This document shows positions 1 through 8,845 of a stretch of DNA of 55,941 nt, one piece after another (position 1 is the stretch's first letter; every line of letters begins with the position of its first letter). The DNA comes from JBMNUM01 sp050946275 (GTDB lineage Bacteria > Actinomycetota > Coriobacteriia > Coriobacteriales > CADBOM01): the NCBI GenBank assembly GCA_050946275.1, contig JBMNUM010000013.1, positions 1-55,941 on the forward strand. The letters are read 5' to 3'. Below the pieces are notes generated by a model that saw only the letters and a program-made list of their open reading frames with translations, searched no databases and had not been told where the DNA came from. Made by a program: the position numbers and the translations under genes.

Positions 1-22
1 GGGCGGGCCGATCGGCCCGCCC
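1..22. repeat. 22-bp perfect GC palindrome
   Basis: The first 22 bases form a perfect inverted repeat (GGGCGGGCCGA and its complement). No T-tract follows inside the window on the plus strand and the left edge cuts the context, so it may be half of a terminator for a gene to the left. Confidence 0.5.
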
Positions 23-35
23 CGCCCAGCTTGCC

Positions 36-75
36 AAAAACCTGACAAAGGGGTCTGATCCCTTTGTCAGGTTTT
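36..75 (-). terminator. Rho-independent terminator of the GNAT gene
   Basis: A perfect 16-bp stem (37-52 with 60-75) encloses a short loop and begins inside the TAA stop codon of the acetyltransferase gene. Read on the minus strand, the stem is followed by a run of T. The arms carry the CCTGACA/TGTCAGG ends that recur in other intergenic hairpins of this window. Confidence 0.8.
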
Positions 76-574
76 AGATGGTCTTGCGCAGGATGTAGTC
101 GTCCATGACGTAGCCGCTGCCGATGTCGGCGACCTTGTGCTCCTCGGTGACGAAGCCCTTGCGGTCGTAGAACGCGAGCGAATCGGCGTTGCCGATGTTG
201 CACGTGAGCCAGATGGACTTCAGGCCGCGCTCGGCGCACAGCCCCTCGAGAAACGAGAGCATCCTTCCGCCCGTTCCCGTGCCGCGCTTGTCCACGCGCA
301 CGTAGAGCTTGCTCAGGAACATGTCCTCGTCGGAGCACTTGATACCGCAGAACGCATACGGCTGCTCGTCATCGTCGAACAGGTAGTACTCGTAGCCGTC
401 CTCGCCGATGGCCTTCGTCAGCACGGGCACGGAGAGGAACTTCTCGACCATATAGTCGATCTGCTCGACGGTGATGATGATCGTGAAGTACTCGTGGTAT
501 ATCTCGCTTGCGATCGCGGCGAGCGTCTCGATTTGCTCGGGTGTCTGCACGAGCACGGGGCTGTTCTTCTCCAA
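74..574 (-). CDS. GNAT-family N-acetyltransferase
   Basis: The 166-residue product matches the GNAT fold. The middle has the strand LYVRVDKRGTGTGGRML, in which RGTGTGG is the acetyl-CoA pyrophosphate loop (normally R/Q-x-x-G-x-G/A). This is followed by a helix and by WLTCNIGNADSLAFYDRKGF, the usual N-x-x-A-x-x-F-Y-x-x-x-G-F region. It would transfer an acetyl group from acetyl-CoA to an amine on a small molecule or protein; the substrate cannot be read from sequence. The start is TTG at 574, with GGAGG six bases upstream on the coding strand. The gene is monocistronic, divergent from the following operon, and ends in a strong terminator. Confidence 0.85.
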   Translation of the reverse strand: MEKNSPVLVQTPEQIETLAAIASEIYHEYFTIIITVEQIDYMVEKFLSVPVLTKAIGEDGYEYYLFDDDEQPYAFCGIKCSDEDMFLSKLYVRVDKRGTGTGGRMLSFLEGLCAERGLKSIWLTCNIGNADSLAFYDRKGFVTEEHKVADIGSGYVMDDYILRKTI

Positions 575-728
575 AGCGCACCTCCATCAGTGTTCTGCAG
601 CTTCGAGCATAGGCGCACCATCCCATCTGCGCCATGGGAAATCGGGGAGCGTGGGCGGGGTGGCGGCGCGTCCCGCACAGCCGCGCCATGGGCAGGCTAC
701 GGCCGTGCCGCGTCATTCGGAAGGTGCG

Positions 729-771
729 GGCCGATGGGCCAGCGACGACTGTCATCTTCGACCCATCGGCC
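729..771. repeat. Intergenic inverted repeat between divergent genes
   Basis: GGCCGATGGG at 729-738 pairs with CCCATCGGCC at 762-771 across a 23-base loop. It lies in the 250-base divergent spacer (575-824) just upstream of a possible -10 box TAGAAT (778-783) for the plus-strand operon. It could be an operator or a fossil repeat. No other feature was seen in this spacer. Confidence 0.4.
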
Positions 772-824
772 GGCTGGTAGAATAGATGGGTGCGAAGATT
801 GACACGTGAATAGCGGAGGTGCAC

Positions 825-1637
825 ATGCGCAACACGGTTGGCGACCTCGAGTCGTATCTGTTCGACCTCTTCCCGCGGGAGCATTGCGAGCCGTGGGACC
901 TGTGCGGCCTATCCGTCGGCGACGCGCGGGCGGAGGTCACGGGCGTGGCGATCGCGCTCGACCCCTATGTCGCCACTATCGAGGAGGCTGCGGCCCAGGG
1001 CTGCAACGTCCTGCTCACGCATCATCCCGTCTACATCGAGCCGCCCGCGCGGTTCGTCAACAGGGGCCATGGCGGAACCGACGCCGCAGCCCGTGTCGTC
1101 GCCGCGCTCCGCAACGGCGTCGCCCTCATCGCCATGCACACGAATCTCGACCGGTCGACCGTCGCCAAGGAGGCGCTCCTTGCAACCGTCGGCCTCGATT
1201 ATGCCGGCGAGCTCTTCCCGACGCCCGACGGCCTGCCCTCGTTCGGGTGCCTGGGCACCCCGGCCGGCGGCTCCATCTCGCTCGATGACCTCGCGGCGGT
1301 ATGCGGGGAGAGCTATGGCGTCACCCCGCGCGTCTGGGGTTCCATGACAGCCGAGCTCGAGGAGGTCGCCATCGTCAACGGGTCGAGTTCTTCGCTCGTA
1401 GATGATATAGTTGATTCTGGTGTGGATTGCGCGATCACGGGCGAGATGTCCTTCCATCGAGCCGGCGAGCTTGCGTCTTCCGGTATCTGCATCATAGAAC
1501 TGGGGCATGATGTCTCCGAGTTCCCGATGCTCGGTTGCCTGAAGCAGGCGGTCGAGGCTTCGGATGGGTTTTGCGATAGGGTACGAATGCTTGGACCGGA
1601 TATCTACTGGTGGCAACCGAGGATGGTGGGTAAATGA
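825..1637 (+). CDS. Nif3-like dinuclear metal centre protein (GTP cyclohydrolase I type 2 homologue)
   Basis: The 270-residue product belongs to the Nif3/YbgI family, toroidal hexamers with a two-metal centre and no agreed in vivo substrate. Metal-ligand motifs are visible: THHP at residues 65-68 (H66, H67), AMHTNLD at 103-109 (H105, D109), and the C-terminal GEMSFH and ELGHDVSEF segments that supply the remaining His/Glu ligands. A GTG six bases upstream is possible, but ATG at 825 has GGAGG at the better distance. Its stop overlaps the start of the zinc-ribbon gene by four bases (ATGA), so the two are translationally coupled, an arrangement that I recall as common for this pair in Gram-positive genomes. 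Confidence 0.9.
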   Translation: MRNTVGDLESYLFDLFPREHCEPWDLCGLSVGDARAEVTGVAIALDPYVATIEEAAAQGCNVLLTHHPVYIEPPARFVNRGHGGTDAAARVVAALRNGVALIAMHTNLDRSTVAKEALLATVGLDYAGELFPTPDGLPSFGCLGTPAGGSISLDDLAAVCGESYGVTPRVWGSMTAELEEVAIVNGSSSSLVDDIVDSGVDCAITGEMSFHRAGELASSGICIIELGHDVSEFPMLGCLKQAVEASDGFCDRVRMLGPDIYWWQPRMVGK

Positions 1638-2341
1638 GCGACGCACGTGCACTGATCAAGCTTCAGGAGATCGACCTGACGCGCCTGCGCCTCGCCCGCC
1701 GCTCCGAGGAGATGCCGGAGCTGCAGGCCCTCAAGCAGATTCTCGGCAAGATCGATGAGGTGAGCGAGAAGTCCAAGCAGATCTCCGCGCTCCGGTCGAA
1801 CGCCGAGCTCGAGATGCAGCAACTCGTGGACGAGGATGCCGACCTGGTCGAGAAGGCCGCCGGCATCGAGGCCGAGATCGAGCAGTCCGCGGACTACCGC
1901 CTCGTGCAGAGCCTCACGCTCGAGCTCGAGGGCGTCGCTAAGCGCCGCAACAAGGTCGAGTTCGATCACGGCAAGCTCGCCGAGCGCATCGAGAAGATCT
2001 CGGCCGTCGAGGACCAGGTCGCCGATGCGAATTCCAAGCTCGAGGCGAAGCGCGCGGCCCTCGAGGAGAAGATCTCGGCCGAGACGGACGAGATCAACGC
2101 CTCGCTCGCGAGTCTCGCCGAGGAGCGCGAGGGGATCGCATCGTCGCTTCCCGCGGACATCATGGCGGAATACGACCGTCTGTGCGAGAGTAAGAACGGC
2201 ATCGCGGTCGGCGTGCTCCAGGATGGGCACTGCTCGGCGTGCCGCGTCGAGTTCCCCGAGGGCAAGCTCGTCGGGCTGCAGGCCGGTCCCGAGGTCGCCA
2301 CGTGCCCGCAATGCCACCGTATCCTGATAGTCGAAAGGTAG
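1634..2341 (+). CDS. Coiled-coil zinc-ribbon protein (DUF164/CT398-like)
   Basis: The 235-residue protein starts with about 180 residues of Glu/Lys/Leu-rich heptads predicted to form a long antiparallel coiled coil. It ends in a four-cysteine zinc ribbon (C200, C203, C224, C227; CSAC and CPQC). This is the C4-type zinc ribbon domain family (COG1579) typified by chlamydial CT398 and Helicobacter HP0958. Those homologues act as chaperone-like or nucleic-acid-binding proteins, and no role is settled for Actinobacteria. It is coupled to the Nif3-like gene upstream and separated by only a few bases from the CoaBC fusion downstream. Confidence 0.85.
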   Translation: MSDARALIKLQEIDLTRLRLARRSEEMPELQALKQILGKIDEVSEKSKQISALRSNAELEMQQLVDEDADLVEKAAGIEAEIEQSADYRLVQSLTLELEGVAKRRNKVEFDHGKLAERIEKISAVEDQVADANSKLEAKRAALEEKISAETDEINASLASLAEEREGIASSLPADIMAEYDRLCESKNGIAVGVLQDGHCSACRVEFPEGKLVGLQAGPEVATCPQCHRILIVER

Positions 2342-2347
2342 CGTTTG

Positions 2348-4240
2348 GTGGATAAGCCGACATACACCATGCACACTGATGGCGGGAGCAGGGGTAACCC
2401 GGGGCCTTCCGCCATCGGTTTCTCGATAACCGATTCCAACGGCACCGCGGTGTGCGAGGGCGGGTGGCCCAGCGGCGTCGGGACGAACAACGAGGCCGAG
2501 TACCGGGCCCTCATCTGGGGGCTCGAGAACGCGCGCGCCTTGGGGGTTGAGCGCATCGGCGTCATCGCCGACAGCCAGCTCATGGTCAACCAGGTCAATG
2601 GCGCGTACAAGGTCAAGAACGAGGGCCTCAAGCCGCTCTTCCTGCGCGTGCTCGACCTTCGCAGGCTCTTCGAGTCCTTCTCGATCGCGCATGTGATGCG
2701 CGCGGACAACAAACGTCCCGACGAGTTGCTCAACCAGGCTCTCGACGAGGGGCATCCCGTCGGTACGTTCAAGGTGCCCTTCGAGACCGAGACCGCGCTG
2801 TTCTCGTTCGATGTGGCGGGTGACGCCACCGTCGGGTCCTCCCAGACCGTCACCCTCGATTCGCCCGGCGAGCCCATGCGCACCCAGGGCGACGACGTCC
2901 CGCTCGACTACGTGCCCGCCGAGGCCTTCGAGGTGTTCGGCGAGGCCGAGGCGGTCGACGTGGTGCTCGAAGCCGGGACGGCTCCGGTCGAACCCTCCGC
3001 GCCGGCAGCCCCCGAAACCCTCCCGGGGGACGGATCGCCGCGCACGATCCTCGTGGGCGTCACGGGCTGCATCGCCGCCTACAAGACCTGCGAGGTCATC
3101 CGCTGCATCCAGAAGACAGCGCCCGACGTGCGCGTGAAGGTCGTCATGACGGAGCATGCGACCGAGTTCGTGGGTCCCGCGACGTTCCGCGCGCTCACAG
3201 GCGAGCCGGTCGCCGTCAGCTTGTTCGATGATGCCGGGGAGCCGATCCACCATATCTCCCTGGCCAAGGAGGCGGACGTGATGCTCATCGCGCCCGCCAC
3301 GGCCAACGTGCTCGCGAAGCTCGCGCATGGCATCGCGGACGACCTGCTCACCACGACGGCGCTCGCCACGACGGCGCAGCTCGTCGTCGCCCCGGCAATG
3401 AATGTCGAGATGTGGCGCAACCCGAAGACGCAGGAGTCCGTCGCGGCCCTCGAGCGCGATGGCGCGATCATCGTCTATCCGGAGAGCGGCTACCTCAGCT
3501 GCGGCGATGTGGGGGAGGGCCGTCTCGCCGATCCCGCCGACATCGCCCGCGCGGCCCTGCGCGAGCTCGAGCTGAACCGCAGCCTCGTCGGCAGGCGCCT
3601 GCTCGTCACGAGCGGGCCGACGCACGAGCCCATCGATCCGGTGCGCTTCATCGGCAACCGCTCGAGCGGCCTGCAGGGAACGCTGATCGCTCGTGAGGCG
3701 GCGCGCCGCGGGGCCGACGTCACGCTCGTCACCGGGCCCGTCTCGCTTCCCGATCCCGCGGGCGTGCGCACCATCCACGTCGAGACCGCCGAGCAGATGC
3801 TCGCGGCAGCGCGCGAGGCGTTCGGGGATTGCGATGCAGCCGTGTTCTGCGCGGCCGTCGCGGACTTCCGCCCGGCGCATGCCGCCACCGAGAAGATCAA
3901 GAAGGTCGGGGAGGGGGACGGCTCGGTCGAGCTCACCATAGACCTCGTCCGCAACCCCGACATCCTCAAGACGCTCGCCGCCGGCAAGGGCGACCGATAC
4001 GTCGTCGGCTTCGCGGCCGAGACGACCGACGTCCTCGGGTACGCGCGCGGCAAGCTCGTCTCGAAGAACGCCGACCTCATCGTCGCAAACGACGTCTCGG
4101 ACCCGTCGCTCGGATTCGGCACGGCCGATAACCGCGTATGGCTCGTCAACGCCGAGGGCGAGCGCGACACGGGCGTGACCTCCAAGGCCGCGATCGCCGG
4201 GCTCGTCCTCGACGAGATTGCACGGGCGCTGCGATGCTGA
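2348..4240 (+). CDS. coaBC: RNase HI-like domain fused to phosphopantothenoylcysteine decarboxylase / phosphopantothenate-cysteine ligase (CoaBC)
   Basis: This 630-residue protein joins two normally separate enzymes. Residues 1-140 are an RNase HI-like domain: TDGGSRGNPGP with catalytic D11, NNEAEYRAL with E51, ADSQLM with D75, and a later D in MRADNKRPDELLN. A low-complexity acidic linker spans about 140-230. Residues 232-410 are CoaC: GVTGCIAAYK, HHISLAKEADVMLIAPATAN (active-site His and FMN contacts), PAMN and GYLSCGD. Residues 415-630 are CoaB: LVTSGPTHEPIDPVRFIGNR. CoaBC makes 4'-phosphopantetheine during coenzyme A synthesis. The start is GTG at 2348 with GAAAGG upstream; TTG at 2345 is an alternative. 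The stop overlaps the mfd start. Confidence 0.88.
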   Translation: MDKPTYTMHTDGGSRGNPGPSAIGFSITDSNGTAVCEGGWPSGVGTNNEAEYRALIWGLENARALGVERIGVIADSQLMVNQVNGAYKVKNEGLKPLFLRVLDLRRLFESFSIAHVMRADNKRPDELLNQALDEGHPVGTFKVPFETETALFSFDVAGDATVGSSQTVTLDSPGEPMRTQGDDVPLDYVPAEAFEVFGEAEAVDVVLEAGTAPVEPSAPAAPETLPGDGSPRTILVGVTGCIAAYKTCEVIRCIQKTAPDVRVKVVMTEHATEFVGPATFRALTGEPVAVSLFDDAGEPIHHISLAKEADVMLIAPATANVLAKLAHGIADDLLTTTALATTAQLVVAPAMNVEMWRNPKTQESVAALERDGAIIVYPESGYLSCGDVGEGRLADPADIARAALRELELNRSLVGRRLLVTSGPTHEPIDPVRFIGNRSSGLQGTLIAREAARRGADVTLVTGPVSLPDPAGVRTIHVETAEQMLAAAREAFGDCDAAVFCAAVADFRPAHAATEKIKKVGEGDGSVELTIDLVRNPDILKTLAAGKGDRYVVGFAAETTDVLGYARGKLVSKNADLIVANDVSDPSLGFGTADNRVWLVNAEGERDTGVTSKAAIAGLVLDEIARALRC

Positions 4241-7200
4241 TTGACGCCGCAACCGGCGTACTCGGGCGCGCGAAGGCCGTCCACGAGGCGTTTCTCCAGA
4301 TCGATACCGGCGAGAGCCCCGTTCTCGGGGCTCCTCCCGTCGTGCGCCCGTTGCTCATCGCGGCGGCGTTCGCACGCGACCCGCGCCCGATGCTCGTGGT
4401 GATCGCGGGCGAGGATACGGCTCGCAAGCTGGCCATGGCCCTGAGCCTCTACCTGGGGCGCGACAAGGTGCTCCAGCTCCCGCTCGACCAGAAGCGCCCC
4501 TGGGCGCCGGACGAGCCCGACCCCGCCATCGCCGGCAAGCGCATCCGCGCGCTCGCGGCGCTGCATGGCGGCGAGGAGGTCGTCGTCGTGGCGTCTGTCC
4601 GCGCTCTCATGAAGCGCCTCGCACCCTCCATGGGCGACACGCTCGTCCCGCTCGAGTTCAGGACGGACGAGATGGCGTCGTTCGCGGCAGCTGGTGACGC
4701 CGGGGGCGAGCCGCGTGTGATCGAGTACGAGGAACTGCCCGCCGAGCTCGATAGGCTCGGCTACTCGCGCGCCGACCTCGCCACGGAGAAGGGCACGTTC
4801 GCCGTCCATGGCGACGTGCTCGACGTGTTCAGCCCCGATGCCGCCTGCCCGGTGCGCATCGAGTTCTACGGCGATGACGTGGAGCGCATCAGGCGCATCG
4901 TGCCCTCGACGGGGCAGACCGTTTCCGACGTCGACATCGCCCGCATCTATCCCGCCCGCGAGACGATCCTCGCGAGGGCGGATGTGCGCAAGGCGCGGGA
5001 GCGCCTCTCGCGAGCGGGCATCCTCACGTACGAGCTCGAGGCCGAGTTCGACTCCATCGCTGAGCTCGGCATGCACGGCGGCCAGGAGCAGTACCTGCCG
5101 TTCCTGTGCAACGGCACGTGCGGCGCGCTGGAGTTCGCGCATCCCCGCACGCTCGCCGTGATCGTCGAGCCGCGCTCGCTGTTCGACGATGCGTCGCGCT
5201 TCCACGACGAGCTGAAATCCGAGGCGAACAGCGCCAAGGCCAAGCTCGACGGCCTCTACACGGCACCGGCCGAGATACGCTTCAACTCCGTGCAGACCCT
5301 CTCGATCCTCTCGCTCATCCACTCGGGACGGGCTGCGGACGGCGAGCTCGTGGCCAAGCGCGCCGAGAATCCCAATTCCAACGAGCGCTTCGTCTCGCAG
5401 GTCCGCGGGCTGCTCGCCGAGGGTTACACGGTCGTGCTCGGCATCGGCGACCGCCGCCTGCGCGAGGAGATGAAGTCCGAGCTCGTCGACGAGCACATCC
5501 CGATCGTCGAATCGACGGGCGACGCGGTCCGCGAGCTGCGCAAGGACGTTGTGAACGTCGTCGATGCGCCGATCGCCTCCGCCGTCATCATCCCCGCGGC
5601 CCAGCTCGCGATGCTCAACGCCAACGATTCGGTCGCCGCGATCACCGAGGGCGCCGATTCCCTCCGAAGCAGCCGGCAGGCCGCCATCACCTTCCCGTAC
5701 AAGCCTGGCGACTACGTCGTGCACCAGAAGTACGGCGTCGCGCATTTCGCGCGCATGGAGAAGCAGGAGATCGACGGTATCTGGCGCGACTACCTGGTGC
5801 TCGAGTACGCGGCGGGCGACAAGCTCTTCATCCCCGTCGAGCAGATCGCGAAGATCTCGAAGTACGTGGGGTCGAAAGGCGAGGAGCCCAAGCTCACCCG
5901 CCTGAACACGACCGATTGGGCGCGCGCCCAGGCCAAGGCTTCCAAGGCCGCCAAGAAGCTGGCCTTCGACCTCGTCGACCTCTATGTGCGCCGCTCGTCC
6001 ATCCAGGGGCACGCCTACGCGCCCGATAACGAGATGCAGCGCGAGATGGAGGCGCTCTTCCCCTACGAGGAGACGAGCGACCAGGCGCAGGCCATCGCCG
6101 ACGTCAAGGCCGACATGGAGTCGCCGCAGCCCATGGACCGGCTCGTGTGCGGCGACGTGGGATACGGCAAGACCGAGGTCGCGATCCGCGCGGCGTTCAA
6201 GGCCGTGCAGGACGGGCGCCAGGTCATGGTCCTGTGCCCGACGACGATCCTCGCGCAACAGCACTTCACGACGTTCTCCGAGCGCTTCGAGCCCTTCGCG
6301 GTCAACGTCGAGATCCTCTCGCGCTTCCGGACCGCCGCGCAGCAGCGTGCGGCGCTCGAGGGATTCGCGGCCGGAACCGTCGACGTGCTCGTCGGAACGC
6401 ACCGCCTGCTCTCGCGCGACGTGAACCCGAAGAACCTCGGTCTCGTCATCATCGACGAGGAGCAGCGCTTCGGCGTGGGACACAAGGAGCAGCTCAAGAA
6501 CCTGCGCGAGCACATCGACGTGCTCACGCTCACCGCGACGCCCATCCCGCGCACGCTCCAGATGTCGCTCGGCGGCATCCGCGACATGTCCCTCATCGAC
6601 ACGCCGCCGGCGTTCCGCACGCCGGTCGAGGTGTACGTGGGGGAGTGGGACGACGGCATCGTGGGCGGCGCCATCAGGCGCGAGATCCAGCGTGGCGGCC
6701 AGGTGTACTACGTATCGTCGCGCATCGCCGACATCGACGACGCCATGGCCCGCGTCGGCGAGGCGGTGCCCGAGGCCCGCGTCGGGTTCGCGCACGGGCG
6801 CATGGGGGAGGCGAAGCTCGAGGACGTCATGGAGCGGTTCGCCGCCGGCGAGCTCGACGTGCTCGTCTCGACGACCATCATCGAGTCGGGCCTCGACAAC
6901 CCGCACACGAACACGCTCATCATCGAGGACTCGCACATGCTCGGCCTCTCGCAGCTCTACCAGCTCAAGGGACGTGTCGGCCGCTCCCATGTGAAGGCGT
7001 ACGCGTACTTCCTCTTCCCGTCCGGCATGCAGCTGACCAAGGAGGCCACGGACCGGCTCGTCGCGCTCAAGGAGAACCAGGACTTCGGCAGCGGCATCAA
7101 GATCGCCATGCGCGACCTCGAGATCCGCGGAGCCGGGTCGCTTCTCGGCTCGGAGCAGTCGGGCAACATCAGCGCCATCGGCTTCGAGTCGTTCACCGCT

Positions 7201-7674
7201 ATGCTCGCGGGCTACGTCGAGGAGGCGCGCACCGGCCGCCATCCCGCGGCGTTCGAGGACGTGGTGGTCGACCTGCCCGCCGAGGTGTACGTGCCCGAGG
7301 AGTACGTGTCCGATCCCGAGGAGCGCGTCGAGGTATACCGGCGCCTCGCATTCGCCCGCGAGCCCGAGGATGTCGCCGCGATCGCGGAGCGGCTCGAGCT
7401 GGAGCACGGCGAGATGCCGGTGCAGATGCTCAACCTCATCTGCCGCAGCAACCTCCAGCTGCTCATGGGGATGGCCGGCATCAAGACCATCTCGTACGTG
7501 GGCGGCAAGGTGACGGCGGAGCCGATCAAGCTCGGCGCGGAGGAGCGGCAGCGCGCGAAGGATGCCGGCGCGCTCTACTTCCCCAAGACCGAGAAGCTGA
7601 CATGGCGCCCGAAGGGCACCGACGACATCTACGAGCAGGTCCTCGCCCTGCTGAGGAAGACGCTTGAAGCGTGA
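4234..7674 (+). CDS. mfd: Transcription-repair coupling factor Mfd
   Basis: The 1,146-residue product has the full Mfd layout. The N-terminal third is the UvrB-like UvrA-binding module. Next is the RNA-polymerase-interaction domain (about 490-550, KPGDYVVHQKYGVAHF). The RecG-like translocase follows, with Walker A GDVGYGKTE near 640, DEEQRFG near 740, TATPIPRTLQ, and the GRVGRS motif. The TRCF domain is at the C-terminus. Mfd removes RNA polymerase stalled at lesions and recruits UvrABC. ATG 4234 is chosen because it overlaps the stop of coaBC by the usual few bases. Length and motifs are normal for the family. Confidence 0.96.
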   Translation: MLIDAATGVLGRAKAVHEAFLQIDTGESPVLGAPPVVRPLLIAAAFARDPRPMLVVIAGEDTARKLAMALSLYLGRDKVLQLPLDQKRPWAPDEPDPAIAGKRIRALAALHGGEEVVVVASVRALMKRLAPSMGDTLVPLEFRTDEMASFAAAGDAGGEPRVIEYEELPAELDRLGYSRADLATEKGTFAVHGDVLDVFSPDAACPVRIEFYGDDVERIRRIVPSTGQTVSDVDIARIYPARETILARADVRKARERLSRAGILTYELEAEFDSIAELGMHGGQEQYLPFLCNGTCGALEFAHPRTLAVIVEPRSLFDDASRFHDELKSEANSAKAKLDGLYTAPAEIRFNSVQTLSILSLIHSGRAADGELVAKRAENPNSNERFVSQVRGLLAEGYTVVLGIGDRRLREEMKSELVDEHIPIVESTGDAVRELRKDVVNVVDAPIASAVIIPAAQLAMLNANDSVAAITEGADSLRSSRQAAITFPYKPGDYVVHQKYGVAHFARMEKQEIDGIWRDYLVLEYAAGDKLFIPVEQIAKISKYVGSKGEEPKLTRLNTTDWARAQAKASKAAKKLAFDLVDLYVRRSSIQGHAYAPDNEMQREMEALFPYEETSDQAQAIADVKADMESPQPMDRLVCGDVGYGKTEVAIRAAFKAVQDGRQVMVLCPTTILAQQHFTTFSERFEPFAVNVEILSRFRTAAQQRAALEGFAAGTVDVLVGTHRLLSRDVNPKNLGLVIIDEEQRFGVGHKEQLKNLREHIDVLTLTATPIPRTLQMSLGGIRDMSLIDTPPAFRTPVEVYVGEWDDGIVGGAIRREIQRGGQVYYVSSRIADIDDAMARVGEAVPEARVGFAHGRMGEAKLEDVMERFAAGELDVLVSTTIIESGLDNPHTNTLIIEDSHMLGLSQLYQLKGRVGRSHVKAYAYFLFPSGMQLTKEATDRLVALKENQDFGSGIKIAMRDLEIRGAGSLLGSEQSGNISAIGFESFTAMLAGYVEEARTGRHPAAFEDVVVDLPAEVYVPEEYVSDPEERVEVYRRLAFAREPEDVAAIAERLELEHGEMPVQMLNLICRSNLQLLMGMAGIKTISYVGGKVTAEPIKLGAEERQRAKDAGALYFPKTEKLTWRPKGTDDIYEQVLALLRKTLEA

Positions 7675-7680
7675 CGGGCC

Positions 7681-7721
7681 GTCCGGTCGCTCGCGTGACG
7701 CTGTCAGGTGAGCGACCGGAC
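7681..7721 (+). terminator. Hairpin between mfd and mazG
   Basis: GTCCGGTCGCTC (7681-7692) pairs perfectly with GAGCGACCGGAC (7710-7721), starting four bases after the mfd stop. No U-run follows, so it may be a weak or Rho-assisted terminator, or an RNA-stabilising hairpin within the operon. The loop and flank carry CTGTCAGG and CCTGTCAC, again the TGACA-type sequence. Confidence 0.5.
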
Positions 7722-7752
7722 GACCTGTCACGGTCATGGAAAGGAGGCCGTG

Positions 7753-8673
7753 ATGGCCGAAGCTTGCAACCATGTTCCCGTGCCGCCCGAGGGGCATACG
7801 CCGGGGGAGCGCTTCGAGCGCTTCGTGAAGATCATCGCGGCCCTGCGCGGGCCGGGCGGTTGCCCGTGGGACCAGGAGCAGACGCATCTCTCCATCTCGC
7901 GCAACTTCATCGAGGAGGCCTACGAGGCGCTCGAGGCCATCGAGTCGGGTGACGCGGACGCCATGACCGAGGAGCTCGGCGATGTGGTGCTCGAGGTGGT
8001 GCTCCAGGCGCAGATCGCCGCGGACGAGGGCGAATTCACCATCGACGACGTTCTCGATGGCATCGCGGCAAAGATGATCAGGCGCCACCCGCATGTCTTC
8101 GGCGATGAGGCGTCGTTTGCCGCCGCCGAGCTGTCGGAGGACGAGATCGCCCAGATCGAGGCGGTGCGCACGCCGGGCGACGTCCAGTTCCTCTGGGACT
8201 ACATCAAGAAGCGGGAGAAGGCCGCGAAGGCCCAGGCGGCCTGCGACAAGGCGCGCGCCGAGGGGCGGGAGGAGCCGGTACCGAGCCTGCTCGACAGCGT
8301 TCCCTCCACGATGCCCGCCCTCATGCAGGCGCAGGACATATCGCGCAAGGCGGTCGCGCATGGCTTCGAATGGGACACGCGCGACGATGTGTGGGCGAAG
8401 TTCGAGGAGGAGCGCGGCGAGTACGAGGACGCCATCGCGTCGGGCGCATCGCGCGAGGAGCGCGAGCTCGAGCTGGGCGACATGCTCTTCACGCTCGTGA
8501 ACGTGGCCCGCAAGGACGGCCTCGACGCCGAGATGGCGCTTCGCCGCACGTGCGAGAAGTTCCGCGTGCGCTGGAGCTCGATGGAGCGGGCGGCCGCAGC
8601 TCAGGACAAGACCGTCGACGATTTCGACATCGACGGTCTCGAGGAGCTCTGGCAGCAGGCCAAGCGCAGGTAA
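7753..8673 (+). CDS. mazG: Nucleoside triphosphate pyrophosphohydrolase MazG
   Basis: The 306-residue protein has two MazG-type halves. The first begins with the diagnostic LRGPGGCPWDQEQTH and continues with EEAYE, EELGDVVLEVVLQ; the second repeats E-E-R-G-E-Y and ELGDMLFTLVN, giving the E-x-x-E-(12-28)-E-x-x-D metal motif. MazG hydrolyses NTPs and dNTPs to monophosphate and pyrophosphate, giving house-cleaning of non-canonical nucleotides. The start is ATG 7753, five bases after AAGGAGG; the in-frame ATG 45 bases upstream has no comparable site. A hairpin separates it from mfd, so it may be co-transcribed or independently expressed. Confidence 0.92.
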   Translation: MAEACNHVPVPPEGHTPGERFERFVKIIAALRGPGGCPWDQEQTHLSISRNFIEEAYEALEAIESGDADAMTEELGDVVLEVVLQAQIAADEGEFTIDDVLDGIAAKMIRRHPHVFGDEASFAAAELSEDEIAQIEAVRTPGDVQFLWDYIKKREKAAKAQAACDKARAEGREEPVPSLLDSVPSTMPALMQAQDISRKAVAHGFEWDTRDDVWAKFEEERGEYEDAIASGASREERELELGDMLFTLVNVARKDGLDAEMALRRTCEKFRVRWSSMERAAAAQDKTVDDFDIDGLEELWQQAKRR

Positions 8674-8690
8674 CCCGGCGAACGCGCCGG

Positions 8691-8728
8691 CGTGTCAAGC
8701 GGACAGGTCATCCGGCACGCTTGACACG
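8691..8728 (+). terminator. Hairpin after mazG
   Basis: CGTGTCAAGCG (8691-8701) pairs with CGCTTGACACG (8718-8728). It sits 17 bases after the mazG stop and before the polyprenyl synthetase promoter region. There is no T-tract, so terminator function is uncertain. Confidence 0.5.
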
Positions 8729-8786
8729 TCGGGCGCGATTGCCGTATTCGAGCCGACTCGCCGCTCATCACATGAACCGGATACGG

Positions 8787-8792
8787 TATAGT
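8787..8792 (+). promoter_or_regulatory. Possible -10 box of the polyprenyl synthetase gene
   Basis: TATAGT lies about 54 bases before the chosen start. No good -35 element is visible at 17 bases, so the call rests on the -10 alone. Confidence 0.35.
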
Positions 8793-8845
8793 TAATGGTT
8801 GGAAATCATTCGCGTGCATCAGCGCGCCTGGCCACAGGGGAGCAC

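Noticed and set aside
3490..8361. A 1,623-codon open frame on the minus strand
   Set aside because: It lies antisense to coaBC, mfd and mazG and reads as Arg/Ala/Leu-rich protein with no domain pattern, as expected in high-GC DNA opposite real genes.
8721..8749. TTGACA-17-GTATTC promoter before the polyprenyl synthetase gene
   Set aside because: TTGACA is the right arm of a hairpin, and GTATTC is a poor -10 box.
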